64,000 nucleotides of DNA from Chrysomallon squamiferum (lineage: Eukaryota; Mollusca; Gastropoda; Neomphalida; Peltospiridae), in contig CM022670.1 of NCBI GenBank assembly GCA_012295275.1, positions 26,501,244-26,565,243 on the forward strand, in the 5' to 3' direction. The position numbers and the translations under genes are program-made. The notes beneath the pieces are model-generated. The model worked only from the letters and a program-made list of their open reading frames with translations, was not told where the DNA came from and made no database searches. This document shows, in pieces, positions 25,589 to 35,474 of this stretch. The first letter of the stretch is position 1. Each line of letters starts with the position of its first letter.

Positions 25589-28500
25589 TTTATTTTATTT
25601 TTTTTTTAGTGAGAATATATGGTTCGTGTTCTGCGTATTTTACTAGATTAATAGAATTTTTTTTATTTTTTTTAAATCTTTCTTACTGTTTCTTTCTTTT
25701 TCTTTTATTTCTTATCTTTATTTATTTACTTTTTTCTTTCTTTCGTAAACAGTCATAATGTAATCGGTTTCTAAAAATAGTGACTACATTTTTTTTTTAT
25801 TCTTCTTAATATAAGTTTTTGATATTTATTTTTATTTGGTTTATTTTGTGAATTTGTTGGTTTTTTGTAGGTTTTTTTTACTTTCTTTCTTTCTTTCTTT
25901 ATTATTTCTTTAATTTGTTGGTGTTTTTTAATTATTATTATTATTATTTTTTTTTTTTTTTTTTTTTTAATTAGAATTATATGGTTTCCTATTTTCTTTT
26001 TTCATTTTATTTATTACTGTTGTTGTTTTTACTATACTTAATAGAATAAGAGACCAACACTATAAACATAATCAGCAACAGACAGATAATTTATACATTT
26101 TTTGTTAAATCTATCATATTTTTCTTAATCTTTGTTTTCATTATTCTTTTTACTCCATATTAAAGTAATATAAACATTAGAAGAGTATTTACCAAATCTT
26201 CGTTGTTCGAAATCAGCTTGCAATCTGAACTAAACACGTGGTTCTTTTCCATCAAACGAAGAGTTTTAACCAGCAGACGACTGTCGACCTGTCAATCAAA
26301 ACAAGCGAATGCGAATCGCGCGAGATAGATTTGGTATTTTTCCGGGCACGGTTTAAAAATAAATTTAGAAAAATAGTCATTTTAAAAAAAACGAAAAAAA
26401 AAGAAAAAAAAACAGAGATAGATATCGTTTGCGAAATTAATACCACAAATACAGCATTCTTTAGGGTTTCTTTTTCTAAAATAAAATCCCAGAAAAAGCG
26501 TTTTTTATTTGTTTGTTGTTGCTTTTTTTTCTGTTAGAAGTAGTAGAACATTTTGTGTTTGTTCCAAGACTATCTTGATAAAATTTGACTTTCATCTTCT
26601 TCTTTTTTTTTTCCTTGAAAGTTACCATTATCTTAAAACAAGACGATAATTAACTTCTTGAAGTCGAGAAAATAAATCTGGCGACTTTTTTCTTTTCCAG
26701 TTTGCATCTATGTTTCTGATTCTTGAAAAATATACGTAGTAAATAAAATTAGTTCAGACGTCTAACATACGTTTTACATGGAATAAATAGGTTTACAGGA
26801 AAATTAAAAAAAATTGTGAAAATCATCCACTTACAAAAATTGTAATCAATTCCGATAACAATAATAATAATTAATAATAAATTATTTTTTTAAAGGGTAA
26901 ATTTCATCTTTAATTATATGTAATATCATATCTACATATATTCTATTTCATTAAAATGTATTTTTCAGTTAATAATAGCTAGTATGAGATATGTTTTGTT
27001 TAAATTATTTTTATTACTATTTCTTTCTTTATTTAATTATTTATTCTTGTTGTTATTATTATTTGCATGTATATGTATATTTGTGCGAGAATATGTGTTA
27101 GTTATTCATTATTAATTTATATAACAGGTTCATATTCATTTTTTAATTTTTTATTTCTTTCTTATTATTATTATTTATTTATTTTTATTATTAATTTTTT
27201 TATTATTATTATTATTTTATATTTTTTCAAATCACATGAAATAAATCAATTCCATTATATATATTATAATAAAAGTTATAATAATAATACAATTATTTTT
27301 AAAATTATTTATTTACATCAGTGCATGAATATAACGGTTTTGACGAAACCGGAATTATCAGATTGGTTTTGGCGGATCCGAGACGGACATAACGGTTTTG
27401 ACGAATCCCAGTTAACCACGAGTCCTTAGAAAAATCTACAAGAGCAGTACCGCGAAATGGCAGAGCCGAGGCGAAATATGACAGTTAATTTAGCGCAATT
27501 AGTGAAATGAATTTATTGCGGTTATAGACATCAGTCCGTGTCAATTGTTGGAATGAATTTATGTCAATTACAGAAATGAGATTTTATTGATCATCCAAGT
27601 TTATTAGTGACGCTGTTTGCTTTTCTTTCAGGTCATTTCCTCGGCAACAATTCTTTGATTGACCGTTTGGTGGAAGCTGGCTTTGATGTTACCCATACTG
27701 CCCCCGATGCAGAAATACCCCCGTAAGTGGATTGGTCAGTCTGGCTGGTTTTTTCGTCTTCGTTTTTTTTTTTTTTTCTAAATTTAATAACTTGTAATGT
27801 TGGCGTTTGTAGTACAAACAAACACATTTGATTGAGTGATTGTATCGCAACAAAAATATCGATTCTCTTTGTTTGTTTTATCGAGCAAAAAGACACGTCC
27901 ATAAAAGTGGTCTTTATCACTTGAATAGAAAACGAAAACAGAGAAGGTGAAACTGTTAGTAAATATCGTGTTGACGTTTTATTTCCTCAGTCAGTCATTT
28001 CGTTTTATTTATTACTACTGTTTCTATTATATCGTTTTTTTCTGATTCTGTTCAAATTCAGAAATTATACTGAAATAATTATACAATTTAAAGTTATATT
28101 CTCGCGAGCATAAAAACGCAAACATAAACATAATTTATAGAAAACAATACAAACACAACCGCAGTCATTTTTTTCTGGGTTTGTTAGGAGAAGTAATGTG
28201 TTTTATTTTTTATTTTATTTTTTTTGTTATTATTATTATTTTTATTGTGAACTGTTCTAATAAACAGATGAATCTATCAACACCGAACTTCTTTTTTTTC
28301 TTAAATAACAGCAACAACAATGACAACAACAACAGTAACTGATAATAGTAATAATATTAAGGATTTGATTAAATTTAAAATATAACAAACTCAGTGTTGT
28401 TATTAATTGTATTTAAATACATCTACAGAAAACTTCACACTATAAATATCAGACCTGTGCTATTACTAATATACCGATAAACTAAACGAAAAAAAAAAAA

Positions 28501-31297
28501 TCAAAAAAGAAATCAAATCAAGAAGAACGGTTTTATAAATGATCAAATTATGAACATAATATCCTTGTCCTAAACTCAGAAAAACATAATAGTTTTGGGT
28601 TGAATAAATTACGCCTGGATATACTTCTTTTTTTTTTTTTTTTTCTTCTTTCTTCTTTTTAATATCAGAACCCTAGTTTTTTTTTTGAGCCTGTACAATA
28701 AATATCAACTTAAAATCAGTAAATGCAAATTCCATCTTTTTGATATTTTTATGATTATTATTTTTAATTTTACAATCAATATTTTAAATTATTTTTTGTA
28801 ATTTTATTTGCATAATGTTCATTATCATTAATAAATAATAAATAATTTCAAATGAATGACAAAAAAAAATTATTTTTTTTTAAATAAAATCTATTTAGAC
28901 TTTGCAGTCTTCTAAATTTATTTTCTTTAAAAAACAGTAATTTAAATTTTTAAAAATCTCTTTTCAGGCTACCATTTTCTAAAACCTCAAATCAGAAAAA
29001 GCCCCATAGAACATTTCTGTCAGATATGTCAGCCGAGTTCCCCCTCGCGTCTGATGTAATATATGGCGATATTCGATATTTATATAAGAAAAAGTAAGTA
29101 CCTTTTTCTTACTATCCTTTATCTCTTTTATTTATTTTTATGAATATTTTCAATTTATTATTATTATTTATTTTTTTTTATTTTTTTTTTTATTTTTTAT
29201 TTTTTTTTTTTTTTTTTTTTTTATTTTATTGTTGTTTTTGTTATTATTATTATTTACTTACTTATTTACTTATTTATATCATTGTTATTCGTTAATTTTT
29301 CTTCTTTTTCTTCTGTCTCTTACTTCGAACGTGTCGTTTCTTTTTTAGGTTTTTAATTTAAATATTTTTACTAGTTGTTATTGTTGGTTGGGTTTCTTAG
29401 TATTAATTAGTTAAATAATAATAACAATAATTATAATAATTATTATTATTAATATTATTATTATATTTTTCTTAGCCGACTTTTTCATTTAGTCGTTAAT
29501 TATAATAAATGATTTTTTTTTTTTTCCCCTATTCAATCAAAAGGTAATAACAGACCTCTCTCCAATATTCTTCATAACTGTACAAGGAAGAAATAAACTC
29601 TTTTAATCGGATACTGGATGTAAACATTATACACGTATTGTTATTTCTACATCTAGCATTAAATTTATTTTGGGCCCACATACAACATGTGTACACTATT
29701 ATCTCTTCAATGCTTACAGTGTCTGTAAAGATTTTAATGTAACCATGATGTCAGTCAAAGCCAGTAGCAAGTATCTTGAAGTATTATAACGGAACCCGTG
29801 ACATTCTGAGGCCATATGCACAAATCAGGAAAGAAGTGTACCATTACTATAACACAGATTATTTTCAAAATCATGGTAGAAGTGGTTATCCAAAATGAAC
29901 TGAATTTCATAATAAATGGATAAAAATACAACTACATCAGTTATCTAGCGTTGAAACGGTCCATAATGGGTGCATGAACCCGTCTGTTTCTGCCTCTACA
30001 GGCTTTTTTTCTTTTTTTTTTTTTTTTTCTTTGACGGTAGGAGTCGGCTATAAAGACTCCCAGACTACAACCCAATTACAAATATGTAAACTAATGTACG
30101 TCATGTTGTAATTATGTTAAGTGCCATTGTCTGTTTTCGGTAACTCATATGCTGTTTGGCAATAACATCTGACAATTATATTGAACAGGAATTAAAGAAA
30201 AACATTAACAAACTCAAGAGGAATGAGTGAATGTCTGTCAAGCCATTAAATTCTGATATATCTGATGTAAAATCCACCGCTGGTACCTGGGAGAATATGA
30301 TGCAGTAAATTAAAACATTTTATTTAAAGAAAAAGGGAAAAAAACTAAAAACTTTTTCCGTTTAAAGTAATTTAAAGAGACCTACAGCACTGGTTTAATG
30401 TTTCTTCAATTTTAAAACCGAGACGAGAATTATTTTTTATCATGATTATACTAAGAACCAAACAGAAGTAATGTGTTATGCTTTAAGTGATAAATTATTT
30501 CTGTTGTGTATAACCAAGTGAACATTACACATGGATTGAGGAGGTGTCATGGACTTGCTACCCTAGCCTAATTGTTTGCAAACCTTTGTGGTTATTTCTT
30601 ACTTTCTATCTTTTTTTTTTGGATAATGATTGTGATGACGTTTGTTATTATTTGTTTATTTATTATTTTAATATTTGTGAAAGTCACACGAATAGTATCA
30701 TGGCTTAAATCCTGTAAATGTAAAAATAATTTTTTTGTATTTAATTTTTAATTTTTTATTCTTAATTTTTGTTTATTTTTTATTGTTGTTGTTGCTGATG
30801 TTGTTGTTTTTAGATATATATAGATATCGTTACAGATATGACTGAAAAACATTCACATTAACTTTGAAAATGTTATAAAAATCGAACCTCCAAAAATTCC
30901 GTCCATGTTTTTTTGTTGTTGCTGTTGCTGTTGTATTTTGGGGTTTATTATTATTATTATTCATTTATTATATTTTATTTTTAATTTTAATTTTAATTTT
31001 AATTTTAATTTTATTTCATTTTATTTCATAATAATAATAACCATTATCATCGATGTAATTACAACAGTTCATATTGTGCGGGATTTAAGTAATAGCTACG
31101 TTTCAGTGAAATGAATGAATATTTAGTATTTATTAATACACTTTAATATTGTTGTTTATTAAGTATAAAATCTTGAAATTTTTTACTCAAAACCATTAAA
31201 TTATATTTTTATAATATTAAAATAATGAAAACTATTTTAAAAATGTCTACATTCCAAGAATTTTTCACGATTATTTTTCAGAATTTCTTTTCAAATT

Positions 31298-31382
<85 letters not shown>

Positions 31383-33380
31383 CATTTGTTTGTTTGACGT
31401 GTTAAATAAATATACAGAAACAAAAATATTCTTTCATTAAAAGTGTCTTTTATAGTCTGATAGTGTTATGTAGAATATGCTTGGTCTTTTTTTTTTTTTT
31501 TTTTTTTTTTTTCAGTTGATTAAAGGTCTACAAGTATATTTTCATTGATTGACAAAGTTTTTAACTAAATGATTAATTTAAAATTGTTATTTGTGATGTA
31601 GGGTTCGGCATGAAAAGAAACGCAGGAAGGAAAGAAGAAAACAGCTGAGAGCGGAACAGAGAAGAAAACAGCTTGACACACTGTGGAATAGTCTTGGCCC
31701 ACACAGGTTATTCTTTTAAAAGTTTTATACTTTAGACTATATACATATACATATATATTTGTTTATATTATTAAGTACTAGGCCCATTAAAATATAACTT
31801 ATTTACATTCTATAACTGATTTACACTCTATAATATATTTAACTATAAAAGGCTGTTAAAATATATATAGTTTATAACAGTTTTTCTTTATTCTAAATAA
31901 TATAACTATGTATATACAAGATTTATTAAACTGTGTACAGTTCATTAACAATTTTATTTGTTTTCTAAATAATATGATTATAGAGGCACTGTTTGTTTAA
32001 ATAAACACACACTATAATAGTTTTGTTCTGATGATACAAGGGCCACTTTAAAAATAGGTTATAAATATTCTAGGTAATTTGATTACAGATATACAGAATA
32101 TGTACTTACTAATTATCTCTATTCTAAGTAATAACTGTATTTAGAAAAAAAAGTTTTTTTTATAATTTTTATTTTACGTTTATTAATAGTTCTCCTCTGT
32201 CGCAATTTTTGACAATATAATTACATTCAGTTTCACACTCTTCTAGATAAAAATCATTATAGAGATCCTCAATTTTTCCTCAGTAACAAATGATTAAAAC
32301 TGTCACTGACATGATATTAAATCCTCAATATTTTTCTTATATGTCTATGTAATTTAGACAATCAACCTTTATAAACAATAAAGTATATATTAAAAACAAA
32401 TTAATACCAAATTCAAAGTTTTCATAAAAATATCGGTTTTGGGTGGGGTTTTTTTGTTTTTTTTGTCATGAACAAAATAAACTGCGAAGTTACTGCACCT
32501 TCATTGTTTAAGGGTTTTTCAGGAATGTTGTAAAAACAAATGGGGGAACGGAAAGATAATTATATCTATTTCAGAGATCGTTAGGAAAGAAGTAAAACAT
32601 TTCAGACTATATGTTCAAGCATGCTATATGGTTGTTGAATTAATACAGCTAATATAGAATAAAAATGAACACGAAATAATATGTCAGAACAATACTTTTT
32701 TTTTTTTATTTTTTTTCCAGTGTGTATCCATGGAAACAAGATAAGAAAGGGAGAGGAAAGCGTAAGAGGAAAAAAACGAATGACCGCAAAAAGACTTTCA
32801 ATGATTTGTGGGTTAGAATGGAGGCAGAGAGGTTCGTTTAAATTTTGTACTGAATTCTAACAGAGACAAAAACAGATTTTATCCAAATACCGTTCATTAT
32901 TGCAGATAACAATGAATATGTTTAATGAACTATTTGATGGATTACATCGAAGCAATATTTATTTTTTACCATTCTTTATATATAATTTCGTAAATGTGGA
33001 TGATAATGAATCCTTGTGCTGAAGAATTGTAACCTAAATATTTATTTATTTATTTTAAATAATGAAAATAAAGCCACAAATATAAAATGAATGTTGTTAG
33101 ATACGTATAAGAATGTCTTCTTCAGCTGTTATGTAATTCTTGTATTTGCTTATTTATTTACTTATTTTATTTTATTTTATTTTATTTTATTTTTGTTTTT
33201 CCTAGACCTAGCTTTCTGCAGCAGCATTCAGAGAATTCCAAGAAGATAAACCAGGACAGTAGGACTGACCAAGTCAACACATATTCCCACAGTCCGAGTG
33301 CTGGACACAGCCAAAGACAGTTCTCTCCCCTGCTAAACATAGTGCTCTTCTTGCTCTGGATCTTGAGGCTGGCAATATGA
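17333..33380 (+). CDS. tiki: Tiki-family Wnt-inactivating metalloprotease (TRABD2), C-terminal 309 residues
   Basis: Six exons in the window: 17333-17654, 27632-27722, 28968-29093, 31602-31706, 32721-32831 and 33206-33380 (TGA stop). Together they are 930 nt in one frame, with GT-AG junctions throughout. Tiki proteins are membrane-tethered metalloproteases of the TraB/GumN fold that cleave the N-terminus of Wnt ligands. The first residues ([13 protein letters not shown]) and the blocks [28 protein letters not shown] and FNDLWVRME match vertebrate TIKI. The second GxxH motif of the family is GAGH at fragment residues 106-109. The sequons NQT, NSS and NNS fit a secreted domain. Residues about 180-240 are unusually Lys/Arg-rich. 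The last 18 residues are hydrophobic with no cytoplasmic tail, as expected for a GPI-anchor signal or membrane anchor. The signal peptide and first GxxH motif are missing because the 5' exons are not in view. Confidence 0.95.
18084..18095. promoter_or_regulatory. NRF1-like palindrome GGCGCATGCGCC
   Basis: A perfect 12-bp palindrome containing GCGCATGCGC, the core of the NRF1 recognition site, in a short CpG-rich patch within the large Tiki intron. Binding or promoter activity is inference. Confidence 0.3.
19688..19754. repeat. Long palindrome, 27-bp arms
   Basis: The left arm (19688-19714, starting AAACCATGAAATC) and right arm (19728-19754, ending GGTTTCATGGTTT) are reverse complements with one mismatch. 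They are separated by a 13-nt AT spacer. It lies about 120 bp before the MITE at 19877. It may be a cruciform-forming site or a very small foldback element. Confidence 0.9.
19877..20125. mobile_element. 249-bp hAT-type MITE with perfect 8-bp target duplication
   Basis: The left end CAGTGGCATGCA and right end TGCACGCCACTG are 12-bp terminal inverted repeats with one mismatch. The element is flanked by the perfect direct repeat GAAGTAAT at 19869-19876 and 20126-20133. CAGTGGC-type ends with an 8-bp target duplication are the hallmark of hAT-superfamily DNA transposons. There is no transposase, so it is non-autonomous. Its left side is very G-rich (runs of 7 and 5 G) and its ends are sharply different in composition from the AT-rich intron. 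The intact target duplication suggests a fairly recent insertion. Confidence 0.88.
20920..20937. other. GC-rich hairpin with 7-bp perfect stem
   Basis: GCGCCAC and GTGGCGC pair around a CAAA loop, just upstream of the duplicated flank of tRNA copy 4. The right arm shares AAAGTGGCGCAT with the palindrome region at 18079. The function is unknown. Confidence 0.5.
20955..21184 (+). repeat. Duplicated tRNA 5' flank, family II, arm 1
   Basis: About 230 bp directly upstream of tRNA copy 4. They match, in reverse complement, the 22883-23107 flank of copy 6. Shared blocks include TTAATACTCTTTATTACAATG, ACGTTAGAAAATAATACCAT and TTTCATAAAACAT, at what looks like 80-90% identity by eye. Confidence 0.88.
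21185..21268 (+). tRNA. trnL-CAG: tRNA-Leu (anticodon CAG), copy 4
   Basis: 84 nt with canonical stems, anticodon CAG, T loop TTCGAAT, intact A and B boxes and a TTTT terminator 5 nt after the gene. It lies inside the large Tiki intron in the sense direction. The reading frame through it (beginning [11 protein letters not shown]) is the familiar false translation of a tRNA-Leu gene. Confidence 0.97.
21588..21671 (-). tRNA. trnL-CAG: tRNA-Leu (anticodon CAG), copy 5
   Basis: 84 nt, identical in body to copy 4 and on the opposite strand, about 320 bp away. T5 follows it on the minus strand. Its 5' flank is not shared with the other copies. Confidence 0.97.
22799..22882 (-). tRNA. trnL-CAG: tRNA-Leu (anticodon CAG), copy 6
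   Basis: 84 nt, body identical to copy 4, with TTTT shortly downstream on the minus strand. With its 5' flank it forms the inverted partner of copy 4. Confidence 0.97.
22883..23107 (-). repeat. Duplicated tRNA 5' flank, family II, arm 2
   Basis: The inverted copy of the 20955-21184 flank. The homology ends around TTTGTATCTCTGTTAAA, beyond which the two loci diverge. Confidence 0.88.
24834..24863 (+). other. Putative G-quadruplex motif
   Basis: G7, TTGTTGTT, G5, AATTT, G5 on the sense strand of the Tiki intron, in otherwise T-rich DNA. One loop is 8 nt, slightly longer than in strict motif definitions. Confidence 0.4.
25190..25990 (+). repeat. T-rich low-complexity block
   Basis: About 800 bp dominated by TTTAT, TTTTC and T homopolymers (about 30 T at 25555-25586 and 22 T near 25947). 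Open frames rich in Phe and Leu are artefacts of composition. Confidence 0.85.
27632..27722 (+). CDS. tiki: Tiki exon b (end of protease domain)
   Basis: 91 nt, completing GAGH and continuing [18 protein letters not shown], the conserved C-terminal strand and helix of the TraB-type domain. Acceptor TTTCTTTCAG, donor GTAAGT. Confidence 0.95.
27723..28967 (+). other. Tiki intron, 1,245 bp
   Basis: AT-rich, with short A, T and TAA-type runs. Nothing else recognised. Confidence 0.85.
28968..29093 (+). CDS. tiki: Tiki exon c (linker)
   Basis: 126 nt coding for a poorly conserved linker ([14 protein letters not shown] at its start) between the protease domain and the basic region. Acceptor CTCTTTTCAG, donor GTAAGT. 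Frame continuity and good junctions support it. Confidence 0.85.
29094..31601 (+). other. Tiki intron, 2,508 bp, with very long T runs
   Basis: Contains an 84-nt T homopolymer (31299-31382), a second T run at about 31487-31512, a (TTTTAA)n patch near 30980-31010 and T-rich DNA at about 29170-29222. No gene seen. Confidence 0.85.
31299..31382 (+). repeat. Poly(T) tract, 84 nt
   Basis: The longest homopolymer in the window. Its exact length in the genome is uncertain because such runs are error-prone in sequencing. Confidence 0.9.
31602..31706 (+). CDS. tiki: Tiki exon d (Lys/Arg-rich segment)
   Basis: 105 nt. Contains [20 protein letters not shown], then TLWNSLGP. Vertebrate TIKI has a shorter basic run (KKRRRSQRR type) in the same place. 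Acceptor GATGTAG, donor GTTATT. Confidence 0.9.
31707..32720 (+). other. Tiki intron, 1,014 bp
   Basis: AT-rich; nothing recognised apart from the T-rich acceptor tract. Confidence 0.85.
32721..32831 (+). CDS. tiki: Tiki exon e (FNDLWVRM block)
   Basis: 111 nt. A second basic stretch ([16 protein letters not shown]) is followed by [11 protein letters not shown], which matches FSDLWVRLEE of vertebrate TIKI. This is the diagnostic motif outside the protease domain. Confidence 0.93.
32832..33205 (+). other. Tiki last intron, 374 bp
   Basis: Short AT-rich intron with a TTTAT-rich stretch before the CCTAG acceptor. Confidence 0.88.
33206..33380 (+). CDS. tiki: Tiki last exon (C-terminal tail and anchor)
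   Basis: 58 codons plus the TGA stop at 33378-33380. A polar Ser/Gln/Asn-rich segment is followed by [18 protein letters not shown] at the very C-terminus. Hydrophobic C-terminal ends without a cytoplasmic tail are typical of GPI-anchor signals, and vertebrate Tiki proteins are described as GPI-linked. A single-pass anchor is the alternative. Confidence 0.92.
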
Positions 33381-34874
33381 GATCCAATCAAATTTGAGCT
33401 TGAATATATCATGTGATAACAAATTCCAATGGCAAGACAGTTTACAGCACACCTTTGTGTGTTGTGATTGGCAGAGAAAACAATTGTGATGAAGCATTTT
33501 ATTGAATGAAAATGTGATGTTGTTGATTTTGTGATTAGTTAAGTTTTCTTTTATGGATCTTTGTAAATCAAAGGTATTTAATACTGGGAGAATGAATGAG
33601 AATTGATAATATCCAAAGAATTCCAGTCACCAAATAGTGCATGATGGCAGATTTTACTTTGTTATAAGTTTAGGTATATTTCTCTGTTGTTCCTGTTTCA
33701 AGACAATCATACATACCTCACTTTTTTAATATAATAGTTTTAGTTTAGCTTGCATTAAAGTATTCTCACAACGTTTAAAACCTTAGACTATTGTAAACCG
33801 TGTTTTAAAAATTTAAACGGTACAACTGTACCCAGTCTTTTAAAACAGTTATACTTTGTATTCATCCAGAATCAAAATACCAGTTACATTTAATCAGTTA
33901 AAAGTCAGGCTTGAAAATTAAAATCAAATACACACACACACTCACACTATATTTTAAGTTATTTGTGTCATCAGTGTTCATTGCAAAATTGCTTTCCCTA
34001 TGTTGTTATATCATTTAAAATATTCTGTTTCAATCATTTTTATAAAAAGCATCTACCACATTTTAAAGTTTTTTTTCTGGCTTAGAATGTAAAAATTTAT
34101 TATAAAGGTAAAGACACAGAATATATTAATAGGATCGCCATTTTTTTATAAGATTATAGTAGATTATAAAACAGGTCAGAAATAAACACAATAATGCGAT
34201 CATTAGTGACAAATTTCATTTAACAGTATTGTAGTACCAGTTTAATAAATACCTCCACATTTGTTGATAATTATTTGAATTGAATTTTAATCATATAATT
34301 ATAAAAAAGATTAGTTTAAGTTGTTTCAAAATGTTTTGCATGCATATAAAAATCTCTTAGTGAAAAACCAACTCTCAGTTAAGCTAACATTTTATATTTT
34401 CTCACTCTATTTCTGTTTTAACTGTAGCTCCCAATTTCAAAAAAAAAAAAGATGAAATTTTATTTTTAAATTTTTCAATACACATTTTGTGTATACATTG
34501 ACACTGTAAGCATGTTGCCCAGACAAAGGAGTGCAATATTCTCAGAATTTACTCCTAAACATTGGCCATGTTTGTTGCTAATAACAACTACCTCATAAAT
34601 AATCGAGTAGATAGCTTTATAAAGCGAAACCCCCTGATATTCTCAAATAGGATAGTAATACCAAACTCTTTTTATGTGTCTGAATGCAATTAAGCTGCAG
34701 GCACAGTAATTTTGGGCCAAATTGTTGGATTTTTCACAAATATTTTGAAGCAGATGCTGATGGTCATGGGATAGGTTTCAGTTTTATTTGTGATATATTA
34801 ATTTACTCTGACTTTGAAATTAAACAAAATTTTCCTAAGACTGATTTGCAATGTACAGGCTCAGAAATGTAAAC

Positions 34875-34911
<37 letters not shown>

Positions 34912-35270
34912 TTCAACAGTCATGAATTAATATCCATTGAATATTTTCAAATGCATGAACAAATTTTTCACTGAAATTCGTTATCATTTTAAAATTTATA
35001 ATTATTAATTGCACGAAGTAAATGTTTTAAATTCATCTCCCCTACTGGTCAAAAACATTGGATTCATTAAAAGAATTATGAAAAAGAAAATTTAACTGAC
35101 AACTGTATTATTAACTTATAAATCCAATTTTAGTCCCAGTTTCTCAGTTTCAAAAGACTGTTTTTGTTTTATAACTGTTGTATTGTTCATTCATGTCTTC
35201 TGTAAGATTGTTGGTTCGGAAAACTTTTGAGATAACATCAAAAGTTAAAGATATTCTGTATATTCGATTG

Positions 35271-35276
35271 AATAAA
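35271..35276 (+). terminator. tiki: Poly(A) signal AATAAA, proximal copy
   Basis: AATAAA in the first duplicated block, followed by a T/G-rich stretch (TGTTGTTTTAC) about 35 nt downstream. About 1.9 kb after the Tiki stop. Confidence 0.5.
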
Positions 35277-35419
35277 TATTGATATCTAGCTTGCTATTAG
35301 TGTTGTTTTACTTTGCCTTTTTCATAAAACTTATATTGTCAGATCTTGTGGAAGACTGTTTGTCCAGACTATTTTGAGATGAGCATCAAAAGTTAAAGAT
35401 CTACTGTATATCTGATTTG

Positions 35420-35425
35420 AATAAA
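35420..35425 (+). terminator. tiki: Poly(A) signal AATAAA, distal copy
   Basis: AATAAA in the second duplicated block, 149 bp after the first and in the same sequence context. Confidence 0.5.
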
Positions 35426-35474
35426 TATTGATATTTAGTTTGTTATTAGTAGTTTAACTTTGCCTGTTGATATA

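Larger units (their letters stand above)
17655..27631 (+). other. 9,977-bp Tiki intron carrying tRNA genes and transposon-derived DNA
   Basis: It runs from the GTGAGA donor to the TTTCTTTCAG acceptor and splits the Gly codon of the GAGH motif. Inside are three tRNA-Leu genes, a 2.2-kb inverted duplication, a hAT-type MITE, a long palindrome and several long T runs (18821-18866, 20761-20809, about 22667-22690, about 24538-24565). Stretches with nothing else recognisable are 17655-18080, 18100-19680, 20130-20900, 21680-22660 and 23110-24830. A 17-bp direct repeat (ATAACGGTTTTGACGAA) lies at 27331 and 27389. Confidence 0.85.
33381..35450 (+). other. tiki: Tiki 3' UTR (inferred) with duplicated poly(A) region
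   Basis: No open frame of note. The composition is more balanced than in the introns, as often seen in UTRs. It contains a 31-nt A run at 34879-34909 with no AATAAA just upstream and ends in two AATAAA-bearing repeat copies. The 3' boundary is inferred. Confidence 0.55.
35196..35474 (+). repeat. Tandem duplication of a ~149-bp poly(A)-signal block
   Basis: Two imperfect copies, about 35196-35340 and 35344-35474. They share TTTTGAGAT, ATCAAAAGTTAAAGAT, CTGTATAT, GAATAAATATTGATAT and CTATTAGT/TTATTAGT in the same order. Confidence 0.85.
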
